A DNA stretch of 13,054 nt from Actinomycetota bacterium (GCA_003648875.1 QMQC01000018.1:1-13054), one strand, 5' to 3'. Counted from the first letter of the stretch, positions 6,143 to 12,449 are shown. Numbers and translations are program-made. The notes: generated by a model not told the origin, from the letters alone.

Positions 6143-8188
6143 CTAGCTGGTTGGTTCTATCAGGAAATAGCCGGCCATCTCGAGGTGGAGCGCCGAGCAG
6201 AATTCGGTGCAGTAGAAGGGGAATGTCCCATTCATGGTTGCCTCGAACTCGACCGTTGCCGTCTCGCCTGGCTCAAGGCTCAGGTTGATGTTGTAGCCCG
6301 GCACTGCGAAACCGTGAGTCGCGTCGAACGACGTGTCGATGTTCGTGATGTGCCAGATGACATGATCACCTTGCTTGATGTTGACGTGGTCGGGTGTGAA
6401 GTGGCTGCGCACAGCAGTCATCCATATCTCGACGGTGTCTCCGTTGCGCTCGATCCGTTCGTTGCCAGCCACCGGAGCATTCGGATCGACGGACATCGTC
6501 CCTGGATCCCATCCGATCTCTGGGTACGTCTCGAAGACGTTCAGCTTGTCAGCCTTGATGATCTGTGCGTAATGCGGCTCACCCATGCCGAGTGGCATGT
6601 CGTAGAGCACCTGCATGCCGCCGGTTTCTGGATTTGCATCATTGGGCTGGCTGATATCCACCAACTGAAGGTTCTGTGGAAGCAGCGGTCCTGGCGGGAA
6701 GAAGCGGTCGATGGACCACTTGTTCAAGGCTACGAGATAGCCGCCATCAGGACTCACGGTGTCGCCTTCTGCAGTGACCAGGTGTCCAATGTTGTACTGG
6801 ACGGGCAGGGTGCCCTCAAGCTTCCAACCGTCATCGCCGCGATAGTTGTCGCCACCGAGACTCCACTTCGCAACTGTGCTGTCCAAGAAGATGCTCGTGT
6901 AGGCGTAGCCGTCTGCATCGAACTCAGTGTGAAGCGGTCCGAGGCCTACTTCGACCTGTGCCTCCATGACCGAGTCGAAGTCGAGAACGGGCACTCCATA
7001 CGGATCGAGTTCCCAGTTCTCGTCCGCGATCGCCTCCATCATTTTCTCGAACGAGTAGATCGTCACGTGCGGATCGAGCTTTCCTGAGACGACGATGTAG
7101 TCGCCCTTCGGGGCCACGTCCGAACCATGCGGACTCTTGGGCTCGGGTACGAAGTACAGCAGGCCTTCGTCGATGCTCGTCTGGAGGCCGATGACGGGGA
7201 ACCCGTTCACGTCGAACGTGTTACCGGCCTGAGCGAGCTCTACAGCCTTGTCCAGATTGATGACATGCAGGTAGTCCCTGTCACGAGCCGAAGCGCCAGC
7301 CTCGAAATGCTCCCCGGATCCGTCTTCACCAGCGCCTGTGGCGAGTTCGGTGTTGAACGATCCACAGAAGACCCAACCTTCTGATACGAGCTTGCCTGCA
7401 TCGCACAGGTCTTGCCAGTACGGAGGCAGCTCCATGGCGAAGGATTGATCTTCAAGGACTCGACCGCTGGCGCGATCGAACTTCCAGAAGGTCACCATGC
7501 CCTTGTACTCAGACTCGTAGGTCTCGATGGGGGCATACTCCCATCCATGCGGCGTGGCGTACTGCCCACCCTGGATCACCCAGTCAGTGTCAGGGGTGAC
7601 CTTGGTGCCACCGTGATCGACGATCGCGATCGGGTTCTTGATGATCTGCTTGACCTCGAAGTCCCTCAGATCGATCACAGCGACACGTGCGTTGGCCTTG
7701 TCGTTGATGAAGACGAACTCGCCGTCGTATTCACCTCCGGTCTCCGAAATCGCAGGGTGGTGTGTATCCGCCCAGCTGACCTCGTTGCCGTCGATGTTGC
7801 CGGCGGCAAGAATCTCCTCGGTGCTCTTGTTTCCATAGCCCCAGCCCTGCCAGGGTTCTGGTGTGAACACTGCGACTTCTTTGAGGATCCGCATCGAAGG
7901 TACGCCGATCACGAACATCTGACCGGATTGTCCTCCAGAGGCAAGCATGATGTATGGATCATGTTCACCCGATGGCAGATACGTCATGCCAGCTGCGAGC
8001 AGCTGGTCGTCGCTGAGCGGTTGAAGTCCCGCTGTTTCTCTTCTCGTATTGATTTCGTCCGCTGACGCTGAATCCGATGTGCCTCCTGAGGTGCAGGCTT
8101 GCAGCACCAAAGCAAGGACAGCGATCGCTGCCACCGCCATCAGAATGGAACGGTGACGCCACCACGGCGTGCCGGATCTTCGACTCAT
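6143..8188 (-). CDS. nosZ: Nitrous oxide reductase NosZ, Sec/lipoprotein type (clade II-like)
   Basis: This 681-residue multicopper enzyme reduces N2O to N2 on the outer face of the membrane. The N-terminus has a basic start, a hydrophobic helix (15-30) and a likely lipobox LQAC with Cys32; there is no Tat SRRxFLK motif, which favours the Sec-exported clade II group. The seven-bladed propeller supplies His ligands for Cu-Z: His143 and His144 (DTHHP), one of His192 or His214, then His354 (SPHG), His420 (GPLHTEF), His469 (IGHL) and His539 (GEPHY). The C-terminal cupredoxin domain has the full Cu-A set: His625, Cys660, Cys664, His668 and Met671 in CTEFCSALHLEM. Length is normal for the family and no key residue is missing. 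The ATG at 8188 has GGGAG upstream and lies 15 nt after the Rrf2 gene, with which it should be co-transcribed. Confidence 0.97.
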   Translation of the reverse strand: MSRRSGTPWWRHRSILMAVAAIAVLALVLQACTSGGTSDSASADEINTRRETAGLQPLSDDQLLAAGMTYLPSGEHDPYIMLASGGQSGQMFVIGVPSMRILKEVAVFTPEPWQGWGYGNKSTEEILAAGNIDGNEVSWADTHHPAISETGGEYDGEFVFINDKANARVAVIDLRDFEVKQIIKNPIAIVDHGGTKVTPDTDWVIQGGQYATPHGWEYAPIETYESEYKGMVTFWKFDRASGRVLEDQSFAMELPPYWQDLCDAGKLVSEGWVFCGSFNTELATGAGEDGSGEHFEAGASARDRDYLHVINLDKAVELAQAGNTFDVNGFPVIGLQTSIDEGLLYFVPEPKSPHGSDVAPKGDYIVVSGKLDPHVTIYSFEKMMEAIADENWELDPYGVPVLDFDSVMEAQVEVGLGPLHTEFDADGYAYTSIFLDSTVAKWSLGGDNYRGDDGWKLEGTLPVQYNIGHLVTAEGDTVSPDGGYLVALNKWSIDRFFPPGPLLPQNLQLVDISQPNDANPETGGMQVLYDMPLGMGEPHYAQIIKADKLNVFETYPEIGWDPGTMSVDPNAPVAGNERIERNGDTVEIWMTAVRSHFTPDHVNIKQGDHVIWHITNIDTSFDATHGFAVPGYNINLSLEPGETATVEFEATMNGTFPFYCTEFCSALHLEMAGYFLIEPTS

Positions 8189-8203
8189 TGCTATTCTCCC
8201 TCT

Positions 8204-8614
8204 CTAGGGCTGGAGACCGAGAACCTCTGCGAGGTTCGCGGTCTCCAGCTCTTTCAATAGGGCCTCACGTGCCCGAGTCCATGGTTCATGTAGAGCGCAT
8301 GGTTCCTGGATCGGGCGCATGAGGTCCCCGTGCATACAGCTTTCCTTGTCAATGGCCCCTTCGATGGATTCGACGAGGTCGAGGACGCTGTAATTCGAGA
8401 TGTCAGTTGAAAGCCTGTACCCGCCTGTTGGCCCTGTGGCTGAGCGCACCCAACCTGCTCGCGACAGCGGAGCCATGACGGTTGTGAGGTAGTGGGGCGA
8501 GATCGACAGCGCGTTCGCGATCTCGGGTCCGTTGACGAATCCCTCCGAGGTGCGCGAGATGATGCCCAGTGCTCGCAGTGCCAATTCGGATTTTCGCGTG
8601 AATTCAAGCTGCAT
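8204..8614 (-). CDS. Rrf2-family regulator heading the nos operon, middle Cys replaced by Arg (Rrf2 copy 2)
   Basis: This 136-residue winged-helix regulator has the usual Rrf2 layout: MQLEFTRKSELALRAL, recognition helix around 38-50 and wing GPTGGYRL (61-68). In the cluster loop Cys93 and Cys106 are kept, with His109 in CALHEPW, but the middle Cys of the family is Arg100. Position 10 is Glu rather than Asp. Rrf2 proteins with non-classical ligands exist; Streptomyces RsrR holds a [2Fe-2S] cluster with two Cys plus Glu and His, so a functional cluster is still possible. It is the first gene of the nos operon (nosZ begins 15 nt after its TAG stop) and so is probably both the autoregulator and the main controller of N2O reductase. 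The ATG at 8614 has AAGGAA upstream. Confidence 0.9.
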   Translation of the reverse strand: MQLEFTRKSELALRALGIISRTSEGFVNGPEIANALSISPHYLTTVMAPLSRAGWVRSATGPTGGYRLSTDISNYSVLDLVESIEGAIDKESCMHGDLMRPIQEPCALHEPWTRAREALLKELETANLAEVLGLQP

Positions 8615-8632
8615 CGAGATTCCTTAGTCCCC

Positions 8633-8654
8633 TAATTCCTGACTATCGGACTAT
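8633..8654 (-). promoter_or_regulatory. Probable Rrf2 operator in front of the nos operon
   Basis: The 22-bp site TAATTC-N10-GACTAT has the same length and arrangement as the cleaner inverted repeat in front of Rrf2 copy 3. It aligns with it over TCCG-TAGT-AG-GAATTAGG on the minus strand. It overlaps the downstream part of the proposed -10 box, which suits a repressor. Bases 8622-8646 also hold a second imperfect inverted pair, TTAGTC and GACTAT. Confidence 0.5.
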
Positions 8655-8680
8655 GTAATGTTACCAACTCGTAGATGCAA
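8652..8680 (-). promoter_or_regulatory. Candidate promoter of the nos operon
   Basis: On the minus strand TTGCAT (8680-8675) and TACATA (8657-8652) are separated by 17 nt. Each matches the consensus only partly. The call relies on spacing, on the position about 40 nt before the first ATG, and on the same placement relative to the operator as in the stronger promoter of Rrf2 copy 3. Confidence 0.4.
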
Positions 8681-8717
8681 CACCAAATCGAGGAATGGAT
8701 AGAGTTCAGATCCGCCC

Positions 8718-8735
8718 ATTTCGTGTCTGAAATGA
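8718..8735 (-). terminator. Possible weak hairpin after Rrf2 copy 3
   Basis: CATTTC and GAAATG form a 6-bp stem with a 6-nt loop, 5 nt past the stop codon at 8741. It is A/T-rich and short with no T-run, so it may not terminate. If it reads through, copies 2 and 3 and nosZ could share one transcript. Confidence 0.25.
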
Positions 8736-8740
8736 GACGT

Positions 8741-9151
8741 CTACCGGGAAGCCACGATCATTTCAGCGAGGTTGCTGTTGTCGAGCTCACTGAGGAGGGC
8801 GGTGCGTGCCCGAATCCAAGGCTCGTGGAGGGCACAGTGATCGTTCGTGTCGTGTCTTGGCCCAAGATGGAGACAGCGCGCGTCATCAACTTCACCTTCG
8901 ACGGCCTCCACGAGATCGAGAAGGGTGATGTCCGTCAGATCGGTGCTGATGGTGTATCCGCCCTTTGGGCCGGAGGTGGATGCGACCCATCCTGCGCGGG
9001 TGAGGGGCGCCATGATATGGGGGAGGTACTGCGTCGTGATCCCGAGATTCTTGGCGAGGACGATCCCTGTGATCCTGTTGTCACCTGACTCTCCGATGAA
9101 CTCGAGTGCTTTGAACGCGAGGTCTGTCTTCTTCGTGAGTTCCAGTCGCAT
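8741..9151 (-). CDS. Rrf2-family regulator, middle Cys replaced by His (Rrf2 copy 3)
   Basis: A 136-residue paralogue of the other two Rrf2 proteins, starting MRLELTKKTDLAFKAL, with the recognition helix around 38-50 and the wing GPKGGYTI. The cluster loop has Cys93, His100 and Cys106, with His105 and His109 beside the last Cys; the middle Cys of the family is His. Asp10 is kept. Cys/His ligation would favour a [2Fe-2S] cluster with altered redox potential, but this is inference. The ATG at 9151 starts the conserved domain and lies just downstream of a good promoter and operator. The open frame runs on to 9268, but that extension would cover the promoter and is rejected. It is divergent from the sigma factor gene and sits 126 bp above the nos operon. 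Confidence 0.9.
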   Translation of the reverse strand: MRLELTKKTDLAFKALEFIGESGDNRITGIVLAKNLGITTQYLPHIMAPLTRAGWVASTSGPKGGYTISTDLTDITLLDLVEAVEGEVDDARCLHLGPRHDTNDHCALHEPWIRARTALLSELDNSNLAEMIVASR

Positions 9152-9181
9152 AGTGGCCCCGGATCTACCTTCTCTATTTCC

Positions 9182-9203
9182 TAATTCGCTTACTACGGAA
9201 TTA
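9182..9203 (-). promoter_or_regulatory. Inverted-repeat operator in front of Rrf2 copy 3
   Basis: TAATTC (9182-9187) and GAATTA (9198-9203) form a perfect 6-bp inverted repeat with a 10-nt spacer, the right size for a dimeric Rrf2 protein. It overlaps the -10 box at 9200-9205, so binding should block RNA polymerase. Related elements lie at 1331-1352 and 8633-8654. Confidence 0.65.
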
Positions 9204-9228
9204 TACCTTCTTCCGGCGCACATGTCAT
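9200..9228 (-). promoter_or_regulatory. Promoter of Rrf2 copy 3
   Basis: On the minus strand ATGACA (9228-9223) and TATAAT (9205-9200) are separated by exactly 17 nt; this matches the consensus at 5 of 6 and 6 of 6 bases. It is the strongest promoter visible in the window. Transcription would begin near 9193, inside the operator. Confidence 0.75.
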
Positions 9229-9364
9229 TCAAAGCTTTGCATTTTGCTCTTCCGGTGGTGTTCGCCATCCGGAGGGACTGCGTCTGGCGCCCCCGATGGC
9301 ACCGGTCGGGTTATCTGCCGGTAGCTGCGGGAACTCCCTACCTTCCGCCAGTGAAGAAAAGGGG
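9229..9364. other. Intergenic segment between divergent promoters
   Basis: No convincing gene is seen here. Together with the flanking promoters it makes a 338-bp gap between the two divergent start codons. It can fold into short hairpins on the plus strand: GCCATC (9264-9269) with GATGGC (9295-9300), and ACCGG (9301-9305) with CCGGT (9318-9322). It lies upstream of the proposed sigma-gene transcription start, so a leader RNA role would need an earlier promoter. I recognise no known riboswitch or small RNA. Confidence 0.3.
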
Positions 9365-9393
9365 TTCACAAACGTTGGTGACTGTGTGATATT
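9365..9393 (+). promoter_or_regulatory. Candidate promoter of the sigma factor gene
   Basis: TTCACA (9365-9370) and GATATT (9388-9393) are 17 nt apart, matching the consensus at 5 of 6 and 4 of 6 bases. Transcription from about 9400 would give a leader of roughly 90 nt before the ATG at 9490. Confidence 0.5.
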
Positions 9394-9489
9394 GATGTGC
9401 ACGCACCGGATGGGTGGATCCGGCACTTCCAGACGACTGACCGCATGTCCGCCATTGAAGACGACCATCGATCTGTTGGAGGAGACGGG

Positions 9490-10539
9490 ATGACGACCAG
9501 TTCCAAGCCCCGTAGGTCAATCGTCAACAGGGCCGTGCGTGAACGCGAAGAGGCCAAGGAGCGGATGGATCGCGACACGCTCAGCCGATCTGTCAAGGAT
9601 CGCGAGCGATCCAAACTCACGGACGACCGTGGCCGTCTCACAACAGACCTCGTCAGCCAATATCTCACATCGATCGGCGAGTTCGAACTGCTCACTGCCG
9701 AGAACGAGGTTGACTACGCCCAGAAGATCGAAGCAGGCCAGGCAGCCGAGGAGCGCCTCGAAGCCGGTGACTTCAAGACCAAGGGCGAGCAGATCCTCCT
9801 GAAGCGGCAGGTGCGTCGCGGCGCAGAAGCGAAGGATGCATTCCTCACCGCCAACCTCAGGCTCGTGGTGGCAAACGCCAGACGATATGCCAACACGTCG
9901 GGCATCGACTTCCTCGATCTGATCCAGGAGGGCAATCTTGGGTTGATCCGTGCAGTCGAGAAGTTCGATTGGCGCAAGGGTTTCAAGTTTTCGACGTACG
10001 CAACATGGTGGATTCGTCAGGCGATCACCCGTGCCATAGCTGACAAGTCACGAACGGTGAGGATTCCCGTCCACCTCCATGACACACTCGCCGCGGTACG
10101 AGCTGCCCAGGCATCCCTCAAGGCAGAACTTGGTCGAGACCCGAAACCTGCCGAGATCGCGGAAGAGGCCGGCGTCGAGGTTTCCAAAGTGGAGCTTGCC
10201 CTTGCGGTTGCCGACACGGTCAGCCTTGAACAACCGATCGGTGAGGACGGCGCGCAACTGGGTGATTTCATCGAGGACGAGGATGCCGCGGATCCGGTCA
10301 GGGTCACGGAGGAGCTCGATGTCGCGAACTCGCTTCGCAAATCGATCGAGAGACTTCCAATGCGCGAGGGTCGGATCCTTGCTCTTCGGTACGGGTTCTA
10401 CGACGGCATCCCCCGAACTCTTGAGGAGATCGGCGAGGAGTTCAATCTCACCCGCGAGCGAATTCGCCAGCTCGAGAAGCTCGCTTTGTGTCGCCTGCGT
10501 CACCCGAGCTTCGGAATTCGGGAACAGGACTTGATCTAG
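9490..10539 (+). CDS. Group 2 sigma-70 family RNA polymerase sigma factor
   Basis: This 349-residue protein has a highly charged N-terminus (1-50), then region 1.2 (about 53-86, DLVSQYLTSIGEFELLTAENEV), region 2 (about 115-187, with ANLRLVVANARRY, FLDLIQEGNLGLIRAVEKFD and STYATWWIRQAITRAI), region 3 (about 190-270, with RIPVHLHDTL) and region 4 (about 285-340, with the DNA-reading helix TLEEIGEEFNLTRERIRQLE). It keeps the core-binding and -10/-35 reading regions of primary sigmas but lacks the long region 1.1, so it is a group 2 (HrdB/SigB-like) alternative sigma rather than the essential housekeeping one. The ATG at 9490 is chosen because GGAGGAGA lies just upstream; the frame extends to 9397, but without a ribosome site. 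It is divergent from Rrf2 copy 3. Its regulon cannot be read from the sequence. Confidence 0.93.
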   Translation: MTTSSKPRRSIVNRAVREREEAKERMDRDTLSRSVKDRERSKLTDDRGRLTTDLVSQYLTSIGEFELLTAENEVDYAQKIEAGQAAEERLEAGDFKTKGEQILLKRQVRRGAEAKDAFLTANLRLVVANARRYANTSGIDFLDLIQEGNLGLIRAVEKFDWRKGFKFSTYATWWIRQAITRAIADKSRTVRIPVHLHDTLAAVRAAQASLKAELGRDPKPAEIAEEAGVEVSKVELALAVADTVSLEQPIGEDGAQLGDFIEDEDAADPVRVTEELDVANSLRKSIERLPMREGRILALRYGFYDGIPRTLEEIGEEFNLTRERIRQLEKLALCRLRHPSFGIREQDLI

Positions 10540-10593
10540 CAGAGCTTCCGACAAACCGATCGGTCGCTTCGCTTCCTGAGGCCGTGGTCCGAT

Positions 10594-10614
10594 TCTGGCG
10601 TCTGGCGTCTGGCG
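10594..10614 (+). repeat. Three tandem TCTGGCG heptamers
   Basis: Three perfect 7-bp copies lie in the 110-bp gap between the sigma gene and the CBS gene, just upstream of the TAGCGT box. This may be a slippage tract or a protein-binding array in the CBS promoter. Confidence 0.7.
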
Positions 10615-10625
10615 TCCGTGTGGGG

Positions 10626-10643
10626 TAGCGTTATCCATGGAGG
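10626..10643 (+). promoter_or_regulatory. Candidate -10 box and ribosome site of the CBS gene
   Basis: TAGCGT (10626-10631) fits the TANNNT -10 pattern of actinobacteria. GGAGG (10639-10643) lies 6 nt before the ATG at 10650 and fixes that start. Transcription would begin near 10638, giving a very short leader. No clear -35 is seen. Confidence 0.4.
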
Positions 10644-10649
10644 TTGAAC

Positions 10650-11021
10650 ATGCGCCTTGCGGCACTTGTTGGGGGTGAAGCGGAGATCGTCGGCCCCGAG
10701 GCAACTCTGATGGATGTTGCCCGGGCCATGGCCGGTCGTGAGGTCGGAGCGGTCGCTGTCGTGGACCGTACGGGCTTGGTTGGGATCTGCACTGACCGCG
10801 ATCTCGCAATGGCCCTCGCAAGGGGGTGTGGGCCGCACGAAGCGGTCTCAACCTGCATGACAGAGGCACCAGACGTTGTCGACCCCGACACTCGTATCAG
10901 CGACGCAGCAGCCTGGATGCTCGAAACCGGCTACCGCCACCTCCCGGTGATGTCAGAGGGCGTGCTCCTTGGGATCATCGATGTGCGAGATGTGCTGTGG
11001 GCGATGGTGGAGAACCAGTAG
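10650..11021 (+). CDS. Two-CBS-domain protein
   Basis: This 123-residue cytoplasmic protein is made almost entirely of two CBS motifs (about 8-58 and 70-120). Each follows the usual pattern: a first strand, a helix (ATLMDVARAMAGREVGAVAVVD; TRISDAAAWMLETGYRHLPVM) and a closing helix after GICTDRDL and GIIDVRDV. Paired CBS motifs form a Bateman module that usually binds adenine nucleotides such as AMP or ATP, or S-adenosylmethionine, and senses energy or ionic state. The protein has no attached catalytic domain, so it probably acts by binding a partner. It follows the sigma factor by 110 bp on the same strand; a functional link is possible but unproven. A TTG two codons earlier (10644) is less likely because the GGAGG would touch it. 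Confidence 0.9.
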   Translation: MRLAALVGGEAEIVGPEATLMDVARAMAGREVGAVAVVDRTGLVGICTDRDLAMALARGCGPHEAVSTCMTEAPDVVDPDTRISDAAAWMLETGYRHLPVMSEGVLLGIIDVRDVLWAMVENQ

Positions 11022-11060
11022 CCGGTCTGTCAACCGTCTACTGTTCGCCGTCCAAGGCCG

Positions 11061-11906
11061 ATGCGGAGGATCGAGAGTTTGACACGCCCGATTGCGATCC
11101 TTCTCACCGCGTTGCTTGGGATGCTCATGTACGTTGGGAACTTCGCCTGGTGGTTTGACCGAGAGATCGTGGACCCCGAGCACTTCGTTGATTCGACCGT
11201 TGCAGCGCTTGGCAAGGAGAAGTCAAGGGACGCCATGAGTGAGCTGATCGTCGATCGGCTCGTGGAGGGATACCCACTCCTGATCGTCGTCGAATCGAAT
11301 CTTGTCGGGATGTTCTCAGATCTCTTGGCCACTCCGGCGCTCAGCGAGGTTGTCACGTCCGTGGGAGTTGACGTGCACGAAGCGATTGTTACCGGGAATC
11401 AGGATGCGGTCGTGATCAACCTCAAGGAATACCGTGAGGTGATCCTGGCTCCGCTCGGGGCGATTGCGCCGCGATTGGCTGATCTGGTGGTTGACGATTG
11501 GTTCGTTTCGATTGAGGTTCTCGGGACCGGGGCACTTCCGGATCTCTCCCTGCACGCAGAGTGGGCCGGCACCGCTCGCTTCGTGGCGATCGCCGGCGCG
11601 GTTGTGCTCACGGTCTTCCTGATTTGGTATGTGAGGCGAAGGGAGATCGTTGTGGTGCTGGTTGGTGCGGCGTTCGTGTTCGCTGGGTTTGCGTCTGCGT
11701 TGCTGGTCCCCGGTGGCAGGTGGCTTGCGATCAGGGATGTCGGTCGACAACCCGTGGAAGTTCTCATGGCGAGTGCGTACACGGAATTCGCGAGATCCCT
11801 CTTGTTGAGTGCAGCGGTTCTCGTCCTCATCGGTCTCGCAATGGTTGCGACCGGTGCTGCAATGTGGTCAGCGGTCGAGGACGACGAACCGGCAAGTGCT
11901 ATTTGA
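11061..11906 (+). CDS. Four-helix membrane protein of unknown function
   Basis: This 281-residue protein has a first membrane helix at about 10-30, an extracytoplasmic domain of about 140 residues (31-170), and three further helices (about 171-191, 196-215, 247-270) with an acidic tail. The outer domain begins with FDREIVDPEHFVDSTVAALGKEKSRDAMSELIVDRLV, a pattern familiar from uncharacterised actinobacterial membrane proteins in which a helical domain follows the first helix. I see no catalytic motif. The ATG at 11061 follows the CBS gene by 39 nt. No strong Shine-Dalgarno is seen; a TACTGT box at 11039-11044 could be its own -10. Its 3' end overlaps the convergent LOG-like gene by 8 nt. Confidence 0.8.
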   Translation: MRRIESLTRPIAILLTALLGMLMYVGNFAWWFDREIVDPEHFVDSTVAALGKEKSRDAMSELIVDRLVEGYPLLIVVESNLVGMFSDLLATPALSEVVTSVGVDVHEAIVTGNQDAVVINLKEYREVILAPLGAIAPRLADLVVDDWFVSIEVLGTGALPDLSLHAEWAGTARFVAIAGAVVLTVFLIWYVRRREIVVVLVGAAFVFAGFASALLVPGGRWLAIRDVGRQPVEVLMASAYTEFARSLLLSAAVLVLIGLAMVATGAAMWSAVEDDEPASAI

Positions 11907-12441
11907 TCGAGAGTCGTCTGACCATTTCCTGAACAGCCACGTCGACGTTTCCCACGGTTGTGACCAGTCCGGGCGTTGTGGACAGTTCAGTCTCAAGATG
12001 TGGTATCAGACTGATCCACGGTTCGCCTACGGCGATGATCGGTTTCGGATTTGCGTTTGAGAATGGTGCAACGTACGCCAGATTCCAGGCCACGATCAGC
12101 TCCGCAGCGGTACCGAGACTGCCCCACAGTGCGATCGATCCAGCGGTGCCGTCGGCGAGGAGGCCGATTCTCTCAACGAGGGAGGCTGCTGGCGTTTCCG
12201 TTGTGAGATGGTCGTTTGCCCTTGCCCGATCAGGGAAGACCGACGGCGCCGTGACGCCGACGACGTGACCGCCCGCATCCTTTGCGCCGCGACTGACCGC
12301 CTCCATCGCTCCCGAGTAGCCACCGGTGGCAACCGCAAATCCCGCATGTGCCAGCAGCCGTCCGCAGCGAGTTGCAGCCTCGTAGTGGCCGTCACCTTCG
12401 GCCGATCGGGATGCGCCGAATACAGCGATCGTGAGTTCCAT
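11899..12441 (-). CDS. LOG-family-like Rossmann protein (TIGR00725 type) with altered active-site motif
   Basis: A 180-residue protein with the lysine decarboxylase-like (LOG) fold: first strand and loop MELTIAVFGASRSAEGD, the nucleotide-site loop GGYSGAMEAVSRGA (40-53), and a motif at 106-114 reading WGSLGTAAE where active LOG enzymes have PGGxGTxxE. The Glu and GT are kept, but the Pro and second Gly are not. LOG enzymes release cytokinin-like bases from nucleoside 5'-monophosphates; the changed motif makes that activity doubtful here, and a nucleotide-binding role is equally possible. The ATG at 12441 is chosen because it begins the first strand and lies 8 nt after a TAGCGT box, suggesting a leaderless message. 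The open frame extends to 12567 but would overlap the divergent peptidase gene. Confidence 0.8.
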   Translation of the reverse strand: MELTIAVFGASRSAEGDGHYEAATRCGRLLAHAGFAVATGGYSGAMEAVSRGAKDAGGHVVGVTAPSVFPDRARANDHLTTETPAASLVERIGLLADGTAGSIALWGSLGTAAELIVAWNLAYVAPFSNANPKPIIAVGEPWISLIPHLETELSTTPGLVTTVGNVDVAVQEMVRRLSIK

Positions 12442-12449
12442 GTCTCGTG

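Noticed and set aside
8675..9088. A 137-codon plus-strand frame
   Set aside because: It is antisense to Rrf2 copy 3, which has clear family motifs.
9152..9268. Longer N-terminus for Rrf2 copy 3
   Set aside because: It would cover a near-consensus promoter and operator, and the family domain begins at the ATG at 9151.
9264..9340. Possible riboswitch or structured leader before the sigma gene
   Set aside because: Only short stems are seen, no known riboswitch core was recognised, and the segment lies upstream of the likely transcription start.
9397..9489. Longer N-terminus for the sigma factor
   Set aside because: It has no ribosome site, while GGAGGAGA lies just before the ATG at 9490.
10636..10677. 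A 13-codon plus-strand reading frame (ATG at 10636) overlapping the CBS start
   Set aside because: The ATG lies at or before the predicted transcription start and has no ribosome site; the GGAGG just after it serves the CBS gene instead.
10048..10869. A 273-codon minus-strand frame
   Set aside because: It is antisense to the sigma factor and CBS genes, a typical shadow in high-G+C DNA.
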